This document shows, one piece after another, positions 10,501-23,662 of a stretch of DNA of 64,000 nucleotides (position 1 is the first letter of the stretch; every line of letters begins with the position of its first letter). The position numbers and the translations under genes are program-made. Origin of the DNA: Carettochelys insculpta (lineage: Eukaryota > Chordata > Testudines > Carettochelyidae); assembly GCF_033958435.1 (NCBI RefSeq), contig NC_134167.1, positions 3,244,001 through 3,308,000 on the forward strand, read 5' to 3'. The notes beneath the pieces were generated by a model that did not search any database, was not told the origin of the DNA, and was given only the letters and a program-made list of their open reading frames with translations.

Positions 10501-11761
10501 AATAAGATTATGGTGAAGTGTCGGGTTGCTACCTCTGAGCTGCGATGGCTATCAATGATGCCTAATTCCTTCACTCTTGTCTCCTGCCACCATAAAGCCG
10601 GAATGTACTCGTCCATCTTTCATGTGGCAGACATCCTCTTTATCCCTCTAAGCTTGCTCACCCATGGCACAACAAAAAGAGCAGCATCCATTTCCAATCT
10701 TGTTACCCTGGATATATCAAAAGTTGAGTCTTCCGGTGGTAAAGCTCCCTGGCAAATGGGTAACTTGTATAGGGATCCAGACCCAGGGCTCCCATTGATG
10801 TCAACTGGGAGCTTTGCCATTCGCTGGGATGGGGGTAGGACTGAGCCAAGAGCCCAGCTCTTAAAGTTGGATGCCTTTGTTTTGGTGCTAAGGGGCACAT
10901 CCTGTCAATGAAAGCAATGGTAACTAGCAGTAACCATTCCTATGGAAATCAGTGGAATAGAAGGGGGAAGAAAACTTGGCACCTAATTTTTATTGATCCA
11001 CCTGAACAAAAGCTTATTTTTCCCCCCATTTATTCATATCATGGCCTGATTTCCATGACAGTAGCACCTGTTTGGCACCTCTGTAAAATGAGACATTCTT
11101 TTATGGATGCCTCAAAAGATACGTGGCCATCTAGCTTTGAAAATGCTGGGCAATCATTACAAATTACTAGGACTGCCATCCCCAAGCATCCAAAACTAAG
11201 GAGATGGGCTTTAAAACATCAGGGATGGCTGGGCGTTTTTGTTTTGTTTTTTGATTTGCTATAGATTTACCATCTGAGCCTTTGGGATGCATTGAATTTA
11301 CATTTCCAAACTTTCCCCTGAAAAATTAGTAGAAACTGATATTTTTATAATGAAAGCGGCGCTAACCTCAGGACTCCAGGAGCTACAGCTGTAAGAAAAA
11401 AACATTAACTATTGCAAGACTCAGTAAAATCTCAGGAGTTGGCAACCTTGCATTTGTACTACAATAATATGCCCAGGAGCCTGACTCAGGACCCCACAAT
11501 GGCAGGATCCCATTCTGAGTACAGAAGAAAAAGTAATTTTAAAACAATAAGAGGGACAGATTTAAGTGCATTTAGACGTCTCCCTCTTGCTTAAATCCAG
11601 TGGTATCTTTACAAATCTGGCCCAGAAAGAACACCATGAAAATTTAGTGGGAGGGGAAATTATATACAAAAGCCTTCTGAATGTTTGAAACATGTAAAAA
11701 TGTCTCCAGGAGGAGGAACATCTGTGCTATCAGGAAGGGGGCGGTGGGAGAGTGAGAATGA

Positions 11762-12229
<468 letters not shown>

Positions 12230-12424
12230 CAACCTACTAAAGACAGACAGCTTTTCCCTTAGAAAAACTAAACATCTTATTTCTACTCCTTTTTCTAAGA
12301 ATGAGCCCGGGGTGGGGGGAGCGCAATATCCCTGCAGTTCTTTTTCCCTTTCAGGGGACTCACAGATTCTCAGCACTGATCACATGTAGGAGAACATTTT
12401 CCACAGCACCTAACCCCTTCATTG

Positions 12425-12625
12425 CTGTGCTCATGTAGCACTTTCCAGTGGTAGATATTACAGCACTTTAGAAAGAGTTACATCCCCCATTTTTCAGATT
12501 GGGAAAGAGAGGCACAAAGCAATGAAGTGACTTGCCCAAGGCCACTCAGTGACACAGCTAGGAATAGAACCGAGGCCTCAGAGTTATGGCCCATTGCTCT
12601 GTACACTAGACCCTCGTTCCTGCCC
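12425..12625 (-). repeat. MIR/CORE-SINE relic inside NKX3-1 3' UTR
   Basis: Reading on the plus strand it shows the antisense MIR signature: tttttcagattgggaaagag, aagtgacttgcccaaggcc, acacagctaggaatagaacc, then ctgtacactagaccctc. Divergence is high, so the insertion is old. It lies wholly within the predicted terminal exon. Confidence 0.75.
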
Positions 12626-12744
12626 TTTTGCTCTCTTTGAAGTCAGTGGCACTTCAGCTCCTGTGTACATAAGTCCCTTTGGAAATTGGGACTTCACTGC
12701 TTTGGAAAACTTTAGCCCTAGCCATGTTCACTGTGTGAAAACTA

Positions 12745-12750
12745 AATAAA
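12745..12750 (+). promoter_or_regulatory. NKX3-1: Polyadenylation signal of NKX3-1
   Basis: AATAAA in aaaactAATAAAgacc is followed within 30 bases by a GT-rich stretch (agcagttgtcttgtgatgtt). That is the arrangement expected of a poly(A) site. Confidence 0.65.
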
Positions 12751-12770
12751 GACCATGGTTTTGCACAGCA

Positions 12771-15700
12771 GTTGTCTTGTGATGTTCCATTAGGCAACTG
12801 TGTGACATTTTACAGTATATTTAAATATCTGGTCTTCTCAAACAACAGAGGTGGGGCAATTACCGGAAAAAAATGGAGTCTGCATTTTCTTCCATTAAAT
12901 GGGAACTTAGAGCCATTTAGTCTCATGGGGAAAGACTATGAGTTATCAGAACTGTGTCAGCCAACATCACAAATCCCATTCAAACTTTTGTCATGAACTG
13001 GTCTGTGCATATGTGCACTGTTGCTCTTTACTGGTTAGAATTAAAATTGCACAACTTTGTGTCATAGCACCTATACTGTTAGAGGATCGTTTAGTTCAAG
13101 CAGTAAAGACCTGTGATTTGATGTAGAAACATTGCAGTTCTCTCTCGGCTATATCGGAGCAATGTGCAGCCATAAGGTACCACATAACAACAGACATGAT
13201 ACTAGGTATCCACAGATTCATTGCCATACGCAGTAAACATTGCGGGCAGGACCCAGGGCTGGTATAAATCATTTCTCTCACTCTGATGGAACCATGCCAG
13301 TTTATACCTGCTCGGAGTCTATACTCCACTCACCAAGGAATATCACCACTATCTTAGCAGCACATACCAAACCAGAACAAAAAAAAAAAAAAATTGAGAT
13401 CTCAATGACAGATCAGTTTTGCATATTCACATGGACACTGAACATTAACACATAGAATTCGTTTTCTTAAATAGCCTTCCTAACAGTTTAACATTCTGTA
13501 TGTAAAATCAGATGAAGCAAAGCAGCCAGGCTTTCCTGGCTCAGTATTACTGTAAAGCTTTCTTACCGCAGGGTTAAATGGACAATATTGTTCTTCACTC
13601 TCACCACATGAGCAGAACAGAGGTGATTCCTGCTTCAGTTTGATACAGACCATACTAATGTGATGGTGCTGAGCACCTTCTGATCCTACCTTCTTTAGTG
13701 GGAGGGAGAATTAGAAAGCTCAGCACTCTGCAATATCTTGCCACAGAAGGGCAACATGGAATAAAGCTCCTACGCACAGTGGTTAAAGAAACTGCAGTAT
13801 TTTGCACTAGCAAAGAAGCAATGATTGGCTTTAGGAGCAAAGATAACACTTCTCCCCAAGAAAGTTGAGGTAACACATCTACTGTGGAATTAAGAAGTGT
13901 TTTAAAATAGAAATGAAATAAAAAACGGGAGGGGGAAAATTATCTTAGATCATTTATAGTTTCCACGGGTCAAATTCTGAGCTAGAACAAATCAATATAG
14001 CTCTTTTGATTTTATTAGAACTATGCCAATTTACACCCTCAGAGCATAAAATGATTTGGCTTTAAATCTATCCAGTTCTCTATAAAGGTGCTCATCATTG
14101 TAATATCTGACTCCATCCTACAGACAATTAGCTCCCAAACTACACAAAAGCCAAAGGGTTAATTTTCCTCCCCTCTCCTTGAAGCAGCTGGAACTATACT
14201 TGTTGAAGTGAGTACAACCAGAATGGGAATTGTAACACAATGGGGTGAAATAATAAATTTTAGTGGACCAGTTTCTATTGGTGAAAGAGACAAGCTTAGA
14301 CAGAGCTCTTCCTCAGGGGTGAGGAATTTTTGGAAATGTCATTTTTAATTAAAATATATTTGAAAACTGATCTTTTGTACCCCTCTCTAGACCAATCAAT
14401 CTGGGCCTGCAGTCCACAGACACTAGTAACTTTACCCATATCCACAGAGCTGTGGAAGTCCATGGGGCTCCTGTCACAAGGAAGAATTACTTAGGGGAAT
14501 AAATGTTTGCAAGCTCAGACCCATTAAGGTGAACAATTCATCAATGCCATGAATTTACCGTTGTTGCCACCATGTAAGTTATTGAAATGCATGGAAGGAT
14601 AACTGCCTGTTTTCCAACTATTTGGAATATTACTTCTGGTATCTCTAGATAACATTTTTCTTCCAACTCATTCTTTATTTAGAACATATTCACCCTGAAA
14701 GGATTCAGCCCTTCTCTCAGTCAGCATTAAGAGTAGAAGGTCATCCCTGGGCTGTTACAATATGTTTCAACCTCAAGCACATTGCTTATCCACTTTCCAA
14801 AGGAAGTGATTGCATACTACTTAGAACAAAAGATTCTTTAGGGTCCTCTCCTGGGGCCCTGGCTCACTTAAGGAGCCCCACTGACATCAATGGGAGAAAC
14901 TCAAAGGAGTAAGAGCTGCAGGAGCAAACCCTGAATGCAGAAATCCACATGTGTGTTTGGACCCAGTTGGCCATTGCCTGGCACCTTGTGCTCATATTTA
15001 CACCAGTGCAAAGAGGAAGCAATACACGTACTGATTTAACAGCTCTACATGCCTGTCTTGTATTTACTGTTCCTCTGCAGTGTGTGCAGTTATTTAAATC
15101 GATGCACAGTGGATGCAAAATGTTGTCTGGTCAGAACAGTAGAGCCAGATTCTTATCTCACCTATATTGGTCCAGCCCCACTGGTCTCCGTGAACTTACT
15201 TCTGATTCACACTTGCGTAAAGGTAGTGGTATCACCTACCTGATCTGGCTTTCAGGCCATCTGCTGCCTCAGTTTCCCTTCACTCAGGTTGGATCTTTGC
15301 ATCCGCCCAGGAAGATCACTCTGCCATGCCCAAGTCTCCTTCCTGCACATAAAACATATGCAAATATAAAAACCAAAAATAATTCCTCTCCCTCTTCGAG
15401 CTAGATATCCCAGAGCCTTTCCCCTTGCGCTCTCAGTGCAGAAAGGAAGGCTTCTGTTTCCCATCAGTTCCCCTGCAGCTGTCCTCAGCAGAGTTCTCTA
15501 GCTTCTCCAAGGCACCACCGTCCCCCTGCCCTATTGGGTCTGATAATGGAAAGACTCATGGGCCCTTAGAGGACAGTGTCTCATCCACATTGCACAGATG
15601 TAAATGAGGACAGGGCACTGGAGAATCAGGCCCCATCTTCAGAGCAGGAATGGATTTGATCCACTGGTTTTTAGTAGTTGTGGTACCCAAATGGCCACTG

Positions 15701-16664
15701 GGATAGTTCATCTGTGTCTTCTCCCTTAGTTTGCAACCACTGACAAAACTTGCCTGGCCACCCTCTTTCTGAGCTGCCCACAAATCAGCACAGGGCGAAT
15801 GGCTATTTTTGTATATATATTTTGATACTATTTTCCAGTGTGTGTATTGTACTCTGGAATAAAAGATCAAGGTCTGGATGAGAAATGGGCCTCTGTGGGG
15901 TTTCTGGAGTGGGTTGGTTTTTAATCTCCTCCGGGTTTCAAGTTCATGCATTTGGGGTAGCAAGTGCACCGGGCCAGGGGATGTATGGAAACGCAGGATC
16001 CATCACTCCCTTCCCTAGCACTGGGTAACGGGGAGCAGCAATGGGGCTGGCTCAACTGGCATGAATGCAAGAGAGGGAGGCCAACAGCCAGTATGACTCA
16101 GCACAGGAATGGCTCTGGTGGGTTAAGGGTCTTGGCTGAGGGCCAGCCCCTGCCACACTACTAGTGCTTAAAGGCTACAGAGATGGGGCCTGAGGGCAGT
16201 CTGGCCACAGAGCTCAGTAGGCTCCAAGGGAGTTCATGGTGAATCCTTCATATGCCACATGTGCACAGCTGTGCCTCGGTGTTCTTCACGCTGCCTGTCC
16301 TAGGTAGAGTCCCTTCACCAGCAAGGTGCTCCTGCAGCCTGTTTCCAGAAACATGACTGTCGTTCAGAGCCATAGTTTAGCCCCTGTTCCTCCAATACCT
16401 TGTGCCTATGAGTAGTACTTTCACATGTGAGAAGTCCTATTGAAATCAATGGGGCTGCTACGTCACTATTGTGGTATCAGGCCAAACGTGAGCTGAACGC
16501 AATAAATGGTCATGAGCAGCAAGGGCAGCAATTTTGCAGGTATCAGATCACCATCCATCACTGTCAAGAGTGGGCGCGCACCTAATACTACATCATCTCT
16601 GGCAAATCCACTGGTAGGTCCAGCCAGCCAGGAAATTGCAGATCCTGACAAGAGCTAATTTCAG
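12771..16664. other. Intergenic DNA, no gene seen
   Basis: Start of the long gene-free interval. It contains an A-run at about 13379-13393, a second-type Penelope-like fragment (14220-14345), and short copies of the dispersed gaagtcaatggg-type motif (for example 14886 and 16443). The open frames at 14949-15404 and 15556-15969 show no recognisable domain. Confidence 0.4.
14220..14345 (-). mobile_element. Penelope-like fragment, second family (decayed)
   Basis: On the minus strand this reads cctgaggaagagctctgtc, taagcttgtctctttcacc, aatagaaactggtccac, taaaatttattatttcaccc. The same tail recurs on the plus strand at 45790. The ctgaggaagagct...agct block resembles the hammerhead-like core with a different helix II, but GAAA is lost. 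Confidence 0.6.
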
Positions 16665-17020
16665 AGTTTGTAGCCATATTAGTCCATAGCTTCAAAACAA
16701 CAGCAGCCCTGTAGCACCTTAGAGCAGAGGTGGGAAAAGTACCCAAAAAGTTACTTGAGTAAAAGTGCAGCTGCTTTCACTCCTGGGTACTTGAGTATGA
16801 TCTAGATGGGGGAGTAGAGTAGAGGAGGGGGGTGTACACATGTGCACACTTCTCCTCAACTAAGTTTCCAGAGGGACACTAATAACTTGTACTTCAGTAC
16901 ATTCCACCCTCCCCCCACCAAGCAGCTCCACGTTCACTCAAGTAACTTTTTGGGTACTTTTTCCACCTCTGCCAAGAGACTGACAAATGTATTAGGTCAT
17001 GAGCTTTTGTGGCTGATTCT
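16665..17020 (-). mobile_element. Penelope-like fragment split by a hAT element
   Basis: The left part (16665-16724) is antisense tail: tttgtagccatattagtcc, caacagcagccctgtagcac. The right part (16972-17020) continues it: actgacaaatgtattagg, tcatgagcttttgtgg. The join would restore the usual order found in other copies. The inserted element occupies 16725-16971. Confidence 0.75.
16725..16971. mobile_element. hAT-type MITE nested in Penelope fragment
   Basis: The 247-bp element has long inverted termini of about 35 bp. The left begins CAGAGGTGGGAAAAGTACCC and the right ends GGGTACTTTTTCCACCTCTG; inner parts aagttacttgagt and actcaagtaactt also pair. The flanks ccttagag and ccaagag look like a decayed 8-bp duplication of Penelope sequence. 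It has no coding capacity. Confidence 0.85.
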
Positions 17021-17204
17021 CATTATAGAGCCTGAAGAGCCAATACACCTTGCAGGAATGAAACAACTGCCCACTCCCATTTATTTCCTACTCCACGCTT
17101 ACACGAAAGCTGCTCATACGCACATGATTAGAAGTAAATGGATCACTCTCTAGCAGTGAGCAGTTTATATAGTAAGGGGCTTAGTTAGAAATACATCTGC
17201 CACC

Positions 17205-17297
17205 TGTGGAAGGCTGTGGGAAGCCTGCTAACTGGCTGGGCGGCATTTTAATCTCTCCTGGACAGCTGCCCAAGGGCTCATCTCACAAGGAACACTG
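17205..17297 (-). mobile_element. hAT-type MITE fragment
   Basis: Partial antisense copy of the 186-bp family: taactggctgggcggcattt, taatctctcctggacagctg, cccaagggctcatctcacaa, ending ggaacACTG. The other end is missing. Confidence 0.6.
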
Positions 17298-19447
17298 GCT
17301 GTAGCCCAGGGCCTCGGGCGAAGGGAAGCCCCACAAAAATAAATCCATAATTCTATAGCTCAGTAGTCACCAACCCATTGATGATAATCAATGGGTTGAG
17401 CCTGGAGTCTCTTCTGTCAATCATGAGCCACAGGCTGCTCAAAATCCAGTGGCGCAGCAGGGCTCAGGCAAGCTGCTTGCATGCCGTGGCCCCACACAGC
17501 TCCCCAAAGCAGCCTGCTGCTGGCACATCTCTGCAGTTCCTGATGGGAATGGGGGAAAGAGACAGCATGTCTCTATGCACTGTCCCTGCTCCCAGCATTG
17601 TTCCCACGGCTGCCGTTGGCCAGGCACCAGTCACCGGCAGCTGCAGGAATGGTACTTGCAGACATAGGCAGCGCACAGAGACACACTGCTCCCCTTCCCT
17701 TGGGGTGCACAGAGATGTGCTAGCAGCCAGACACTCCTGGGAGCACAACATGGAAGCAGCCTGCCTGAGCTCTGATGCATGTCAGCCAGGATCCACCTGT
17801 GATAAGTGTCTCCAAACCAGAGCCAAACACCCTCACAACCCCCTGCACCCCTGCACTTTGCTTCAGCTTGGAGGCCCCCCCCACCCCCCCCCAAAGGATG
17901 ACAATTGTTCTAAGGTAAGAAGTAGGCTATTTTGAACTAACTACATTATTAACTACATTCTACATGTAGTAAGACTGAAATGTAACCACAGAATGGCTTT
18001 ATGTTCATCAAAAGGCACTCTCGATGCCGTAATCGTGGCAATTTTGTTTTAACATAGGAAAGACTTGTATAGCAGGGCCCCTCAAAATGTAATAGCCCTG
18101 AGCCCACAGGAGGGGTAATCTGGTCCGGTCTGCATGGGTGTGAGTTTCACCCTCAAAAAACTCAGAAATAAGACTGGTATCAATCAGGTATCTGCAGTAG
18201 TTTCTTTTCAAAGTATCTGCTTTTCAATCAGGTATCTGCAGTAGTTTCATCAGAAGAGGGAAAAAATAGCAATAGCACGCGGGAACCTCTATCATAAATT
18301 CAACAAGTTAGGCAATAAGTGTCTCCTTCAGAGGAGTTGGGTTTTTTCCATCCACGTTCCACAAAGGAGGCTTATCCCAAACTGACAAGAAAGCAAAATG
18401 GACCTCTTCCATCCATCAAAGTTAATGGAGTAATTAGACACCCAATATGTTTCATAAGTTGGAATTTTTTATGTATATACTCTTGACACCACAGAGCAGC
18501 TCAGCCTTCCACAGCCAGTTTCTCCCTGGCCTTGCTTTTCACCTCCTTATTTACAACTGTGCAAAGCATGCATAAACTGCTACCGTTCTGATGCAACAGG
18601 GATTTACACTCACTTTCTGCAAGTGAAAATAGCAGCAAAAAAATGCCAGGCAGAAAAGAATGCGGCTTATGGGATATGGCACCAGGTTGAAATCAATTTT
18701 ACACTGGTGTGAGTCTGGTGATCTCTCTGGTTTACACTAGCTCAATGCACAAGAGCAGGAGCATGTCTGGAATAACCACCCTTTGTAGATGTTAGTGCAG
18801 ACAAAGCTGAACTGAGTTCTTAACATTCCCTAAACATGGAATTTTTTTAATGGTTAACTTGGTGGATTTAAATTTCTGTAAGGAAATAACCACAAAGGCA
18901 GGAGCCTCCCCCCCCCGCCCCCCGCACACCTTTTGAAGCCAATAGTTCCCCATAGGATAAATTTAGCCCTCCTGCCTATATAGCAAAGGATGGTCTAGAA
19001 TCCAAGCACATGCCTCAGCTTTGAGGCGCCCAATGGCTATTTGTGATGGAGGTGGTTCTGACCATATAATAGGAGCTGCACCATCCCCCCTTTCACCTAA
19101 GCCACATCAGCCATCAAAGTGGCAAAATTCAACAAGAGGGGCCACCCCGAGGGTGGAGAAGGTCCTTTTTTCTCCACACCCATTTCAATCTTCAGTCCCA
19201 ATGCTGAAAGCACCACCAAAGAGACAGAACACCCATTAAGTAGACAGATATTGCAGTGCTAATCTTGCAGTTAAAGAAATGGAGACGACAAATCATTTCA
19301 CAACCTCTGGTAACAACTTCTGGTCCTCACTGTCCCAGGATGCCTTAGAACTAGTGACTTAGAGATGAAACTTTCCTCATCCTATAATTAATCCTTGACA
19401 TAATCCAATCCATTTTACAAGATCCATCTTACTTCCCACTCTTGACT
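17298..19447. other. Intergenic DNA, no gene seen
   Basis: Includes a C-rich run near 17875-17890 and another near 18907-18922, and a direct repeat of caatcaggtatctgcagtag at about 18180 and 18225. The open frame at 17378-17935 (185 codons) has no recognisable domain and unremarkable composition. Confidence 0.4.
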
Positions 19448-20660
19448 GAGAAAACAAAAAAGCAGTCCAGTAGCACCTGAAAGACTAAAAAAATAATTTA
19501 TTAGGTGAGCTTTCATGGGACAGACCCACTTCTTCAGACCATACCCATACCAGAACAGACTCAATACTTAAGGCACAGAGAACCAAAAATAGTAATCAAG
19601 GTTAAGTAGAGGAGGGTTCATAGGGGACGAGAGCTGAGGAATTGTTGTTCCAGGTCAGCCATAAATATATTAGCATATTGTGGGGCCACGCAGGTGCCCA
19701 CAGCAGTTCCACGAATCTGGACATATAAATTGTCTCCAAATCGGAAATAATTGTGGGTGAGAACAAAGTTACAGAGGTCAGACACCAGATTGGCTGTGGT
19801 GACATCAGGGATGGCATTCCTGATCGCTCGTAATCCATCTTCGTGTGGAATATTGGTGTACAGAGCCTCTACATCCATGGTGACAAGGATGCTGTTGTCA
19901 GGAACTTTTCCAGTGTTTTGTAATTTCCTCAGGAAGTCAGTAGTATCTTGGAGATAGCTGGGAGTGTTGGTGGTACAGGGTTTGAGGCGAGAGTCCACAT
20001 AACTGGATAGTCCGGTGGTAAGGGTGCCAATACCCAAAATGATAGGTCATCTGGGGTTTCCAGGTTTGTGGATTTTGGGAAGTAAATAGAATAATCCAGG
20101 CTGGGGCAGAAATGGTGTGTCTGAGCGAATAAGGTCCCGAGTAGCAGCAGGGAGTTCCTTAAGTAGTAGTAGTTGTAATTTCTTTTGGAATTCCAAAGTG
20201 GAATCAGCGGAGAGAGGTCTGTAAAATGTGGTGTTGGAGAGTTGTCTGTCTGCCTCCTCTTCATAGTCTGACTTATTCATGATGACAACAGTACCCCCTT
20301 TGTCAGCTGGTTTGATTATAATGTCTGGGTTATTTTTCGAGACTCTGGACAGCATTGAGTTCAGCATAGTTGAGATTGTGTCTCATTTGGCATTGTTTGC
20401 ATATAATGTTAGTCTGAGCACGGTTGTGGAAGCGTTGTACGTAGAAATCCAGACTTTCACTATGGCCATCTGGGGGAGTCCACATAGAGTTCTTCTTCTT
20501 TTGGTGTTGGTGTTGACTGAGAAGTCTCTTTTCCAAACCCCAAATCTCCCATGTGTATTAGATTGACTTGCTCTGTGTTTATGCTGTTTATGGGAGAGGT
20601 GAAGCTATCTAGTTGTGTGAGGACAGGATTAGAGGTCAAGGAGACTATTTGCATTGATAG
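19448..20660 (-). pseudogene. Penelope-like retroelement, decayed reverse transcriptase
   Basis: On the minus strand the frames in order show the Penelope-type reverse transcriptase. About 20367-20047 encodes IIIKPADKGGTVVIMNK and LLPKIHKPGNPR. After one in-frame TGA (where GNPR is followed by PII), the same frame continues at 20037-19618 with VTMDVEALYTNIPHEDGL (motif A region) and GTAVGTCVAPQYANIFM (motif B region). The YxDD motif and the GIY-YIG endonuclease expected after it are missing: sequence jumps directly to the 3' tail (ttggttctctgtgcctt, then the hammerhead-like arm, then agtctttcaggtgctac). An upstream frame (20654-20330) is also interrupted. This is an internally deleted dead copy. 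Confidence 0.88.
19509..19537 (-). ncRNA. Hammerhead-like motif in Penelope element
   Basis: CTGAAGA, extra A, GTGGG, loop TCTGT, CCCAT, GAAA, GC. It lies at the 3' tail of the decayed reverse transcriptase copy, which ties these short motifs to the Penelope family. Confidence 0.5.
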
Positions 20661-20724
20661 ACATCTAAATACCTTTACAAATCTGGTCCCAGATACCTGG
20701 AGCTATTCTCTTCTTTGCCAATGA

Positions 20725-20850
20725 TCAAATTCAATGACCTTGGGAAAGTCACTTTGTCTCAACTTCCTCCTCTGTGAAATGGTCATACAAAAGCTTTGGG
20801 ATTCCAAGATAAAAGCAGAATGTACTAGTCAAGGAGGACTATCAGTGTTA
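20725..20850 (+). repeat. MIR/CORE-SINE relic
   Basis: Sense MIR signature: tgaccttgggaaagtcactt, tgtctcaacttcctcctctg, tgaaatggtcata. Divergent copy. Confidence 0.65.
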
Positions 20851-22308
20851 TGCATCCCAAGCATTGGATTCTAGCCAGTGTTCCAAGGAGCATGCATGCC
20901 CACACACACACCTTGCACCCCTACCTCTGCAAAACCTGATTCTGGAAAGTAAAGTAACATCTCACCCGCCATGACCACATTCACATCCACAGCAGCAAAC
21001 GGCAGTGCTAACATTCCAACCTGATTAAGCAAAGAACCTACTGATTGTTTTGCAGCTCTTGCCATTAAACAGTTGTTGACTGACTCCTGCCAAGAGGCAA
21101 CGAATGCTCAAGTTCTTTATAATTTTTCCCACCTTTTTGCAACTCTTTTCTTTTAAATCCTCCCAGTGCTTTTCTACATAGTGTGGTCAGACTTCCGGCT
21201 TCTCTTTTAGAGCAAAGTACAGGGACACAGAGGAAAAGAGCTGAAATGTTCTGATAGCCAATAATCCAGTGTCAAGGCCCTAATGAAAACAATAGGAATG
21301 ACAAAGCAAACTCTTGCTGCAATAAATTTCCTCTCGATTAATCCATAAAAGAAAATCCCACCCAGAGAATGGAGGCACAGCACCTTAATCAACCTTGACA
21401 ATGCAAAACTCCTGTTTGTTGTACTACTACAAACAGAAGTCATCATTTAACATCTGTCAATTAGAGTCATGCTCCACTGCCAACGCATCTGTGGAGATTA
21501 AATAGTGTCTAATGCTGACATAACATTTACACTTGTTTCTGCCAAAACATTTAATGCTGCAAAAAGTGGGGGTGGGGGCACCACTGGATAGTGTAACTGT
21601 TAACTAACATTTGCGTGCAATAAACCACACACTTGGCAAGCACCCTAAGGAAAGGAGCCAACGGAATATTCTGTTTGACCTAAAACAACATTTGCAATCC
21701 AGAGTGATGGGAACAAGTTAACACATATGGGCTAGCAGTTGGGGTGGGGTGTGTGTGAGGGTTGGGAAAGAGAGAAAATATATTAGCTGAGCTCAGTCCT
21801 TCACCTAATGCAATAGCCTGGTTCTGAAAGTGACCTGGACCAGCTGTGTCAGAGGAAAATGCCAAAAAACCTGCAGTGGGGAATTATGCGATCCCTTCCT
21901 TGATGGAAAGTGTGCTCTGAGCTTCAAACGTTAGAGGCTGGTTTAAGCCCTGAAACAAGGGGAGTCCAGTCTTTGAAAACCCCTTTCCTGTTGACTTGGA
22001 TGATTTCACCCTACGACTATGCTGCAGGACCAGCCAGAACCTAATGGGATGAGCAAGGAAGGCTAGCCATGGGATTGTATGTCCAAATGCTCACGGCCTG
22101 CCACAGAGATGTGCTGCACACTCAACTCCATTTGAAGTCAATGGGAGCTGCAGGCAGGCCCTAAGAGATCAAATGCGAGGTGAAATCACTCCCTGGTCTG
22201 AGGGCTAGCCCAAGGCTTCTAGCTTGCCTAACTTCTACATATAACCTGAAAATATGGATTATGAGGGCTGTTACTACTCTATAGAATCAGTCCCAGCCAT
22301 CCACACAA
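20851..22308. other. Intergenic DNA, no gene seen
   Basis: No exon was recognised. Contains tgaagtcaatgggagctg near 22134, a copy of the dispersed motif. Confidence 0.4.
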
Positions 22309-22558
22309 GTGGCTACACGTACAGTAGAGACTTTTGTAGACCAAACTCGTGGAGCATCTACACACAAAATGCATTTTGTCGACCAACTGTCAACAACAAA
22401 GCTGCTTGGAGATGCTGGGGGCCCTTTTGTCACAAGAATGGATCAAAAGAGCAATCCTCTTCTATGTGTAGACGCAATCAGTCAACAGACGTTTTGTCGG
22501 AACATCTCTTCCGACCGTAACTTCTGTAGACAGATGCTTCTAGTGTAGATGTAGACAC
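22309..22558. mobile_element. Inverted-repeat element (about 250 bp)
   Basis: The left end gtggctacacgtacagtag and the reverse complement of the right end (gtgtctacatctacactag) match at 15 of 19 bases. The interior is rich in ttttgt(c/a)gacca-type motifs. Termini resemble the gtctacac-type ends of the TTCGAA-rich elements elsewhere in the window, but no target duplication was identified. Confidence 0.5.
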
Positions 22559-23659
22559 GGGAAAAGATTAAGACAAATTTGGACAGGGTTTATGCACATT
22601 CTCCACCAGATAATTTATACCTGGAACAGCACTGGCTTGCCCCATCAATTCAAATTTCACGCCGAGGCCACACTCTGACAAGGACCATAGAGGTCGGGGG
22701 ACATAGTTCATGAAGTTATGAGGTTTGCACACATCCCAGTCAGATTATTCCTGGTGCTGGAAGGGGTACTCTTCAAAGAGGGGCTAACCTCATGTTGCTG
22801 CTAGCCAGAACACAGATACCAAATATGTAAAATTCTGCATTCCATACGCCTGATTTTAAAAACACTGATTCCAGTTTGGCCGGCACAAATTTACATTCAA
22901 TTATTTGCACCTGTTTGTGGCCTGTCATCTTGTCAGACACTCAGGACTGAACCAGAGCTAAGAGCATAAAATGCTACACGTTTAGCTGGAGAGTTCAGAC
23001 TCCAGAGCTGGCAACTGCCACAACTCACATCCCCTGTGGACTGGCACACTCCAGAATGGGATATACCTGCAGTCTGTTTTAGGGACATATGCTTAAAGTT
23101 AAATGAGTGGTTGAATGCTTTCCTGGATGGGGCTGGAGGGTTTGCCACTTAACAGCACCGTCATGTGCAGCAGCAGCTAAGCAGCGTATGTGTCTGAGCT
23201 GTAAGTTTGATGCATTGTCTCCATCACGTACAACTAAGAAAACGGAAGGAACTTTGCAGAAATGGTAGACCACAGATTTACACTCTCACTTGCACAATCT
23301 TCCCCTGGGAAATTACAGTGCATCATATCGCAAAATCAGGAGCAGGATTTTTTTTCCTACACTAACGAAATCAAGGTGGAAATGGGCTGCGTGCCTTTTA
23401 TATGGGACATCATGGCATGAAGGCAGACAAATAGAATAAATCAATGAAACGATAGCTATGGAGGCATTCCCAAACATGTCTGGCTGTCATAATTTATAGA
23501 GCTATTTGCTCTTAGAAAAGACAGTTTAAAGATAAGACAAGTATTTCCACAGAAAACAAAAATGAAACACATCAGTGGGTTTTCTGCTGACAATCTCCAG
23601 CCCCAAAAGAAAGTCAGAGGAGAGCATTTTAAAAAGCCTTCTTGGGACCTTCTGCACAT
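22559..23659. other. Intergenic DNA, no gene seen
   Basis: No exon or recognisable repeat. Short open frames on the minus strand (22933-23659) show no domain. Confidence 0.4.
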
Positions 23660-23662
23660 TCT

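Larger units (their letters stand above)
12230..12770 (+). other. NKX3-1: NKX3-1 3' UTR
   Basis: The UTR runs from the stop codon to about 15-20 bases after the AATAAA at 12745-12750. A MIR-type SINE occupies its middle. The end is inferred; longer forms from downstream sites cannot be excluded. Confidence 0.6.

Noticed and set aside
10510..10911. 133-codon open frame inside NKX3-1 intron 1
   Set aside because: The exon 1 to exon 2 join is complete and in phase without it, and it has no similarity to NKX3-1 or any domain I know.
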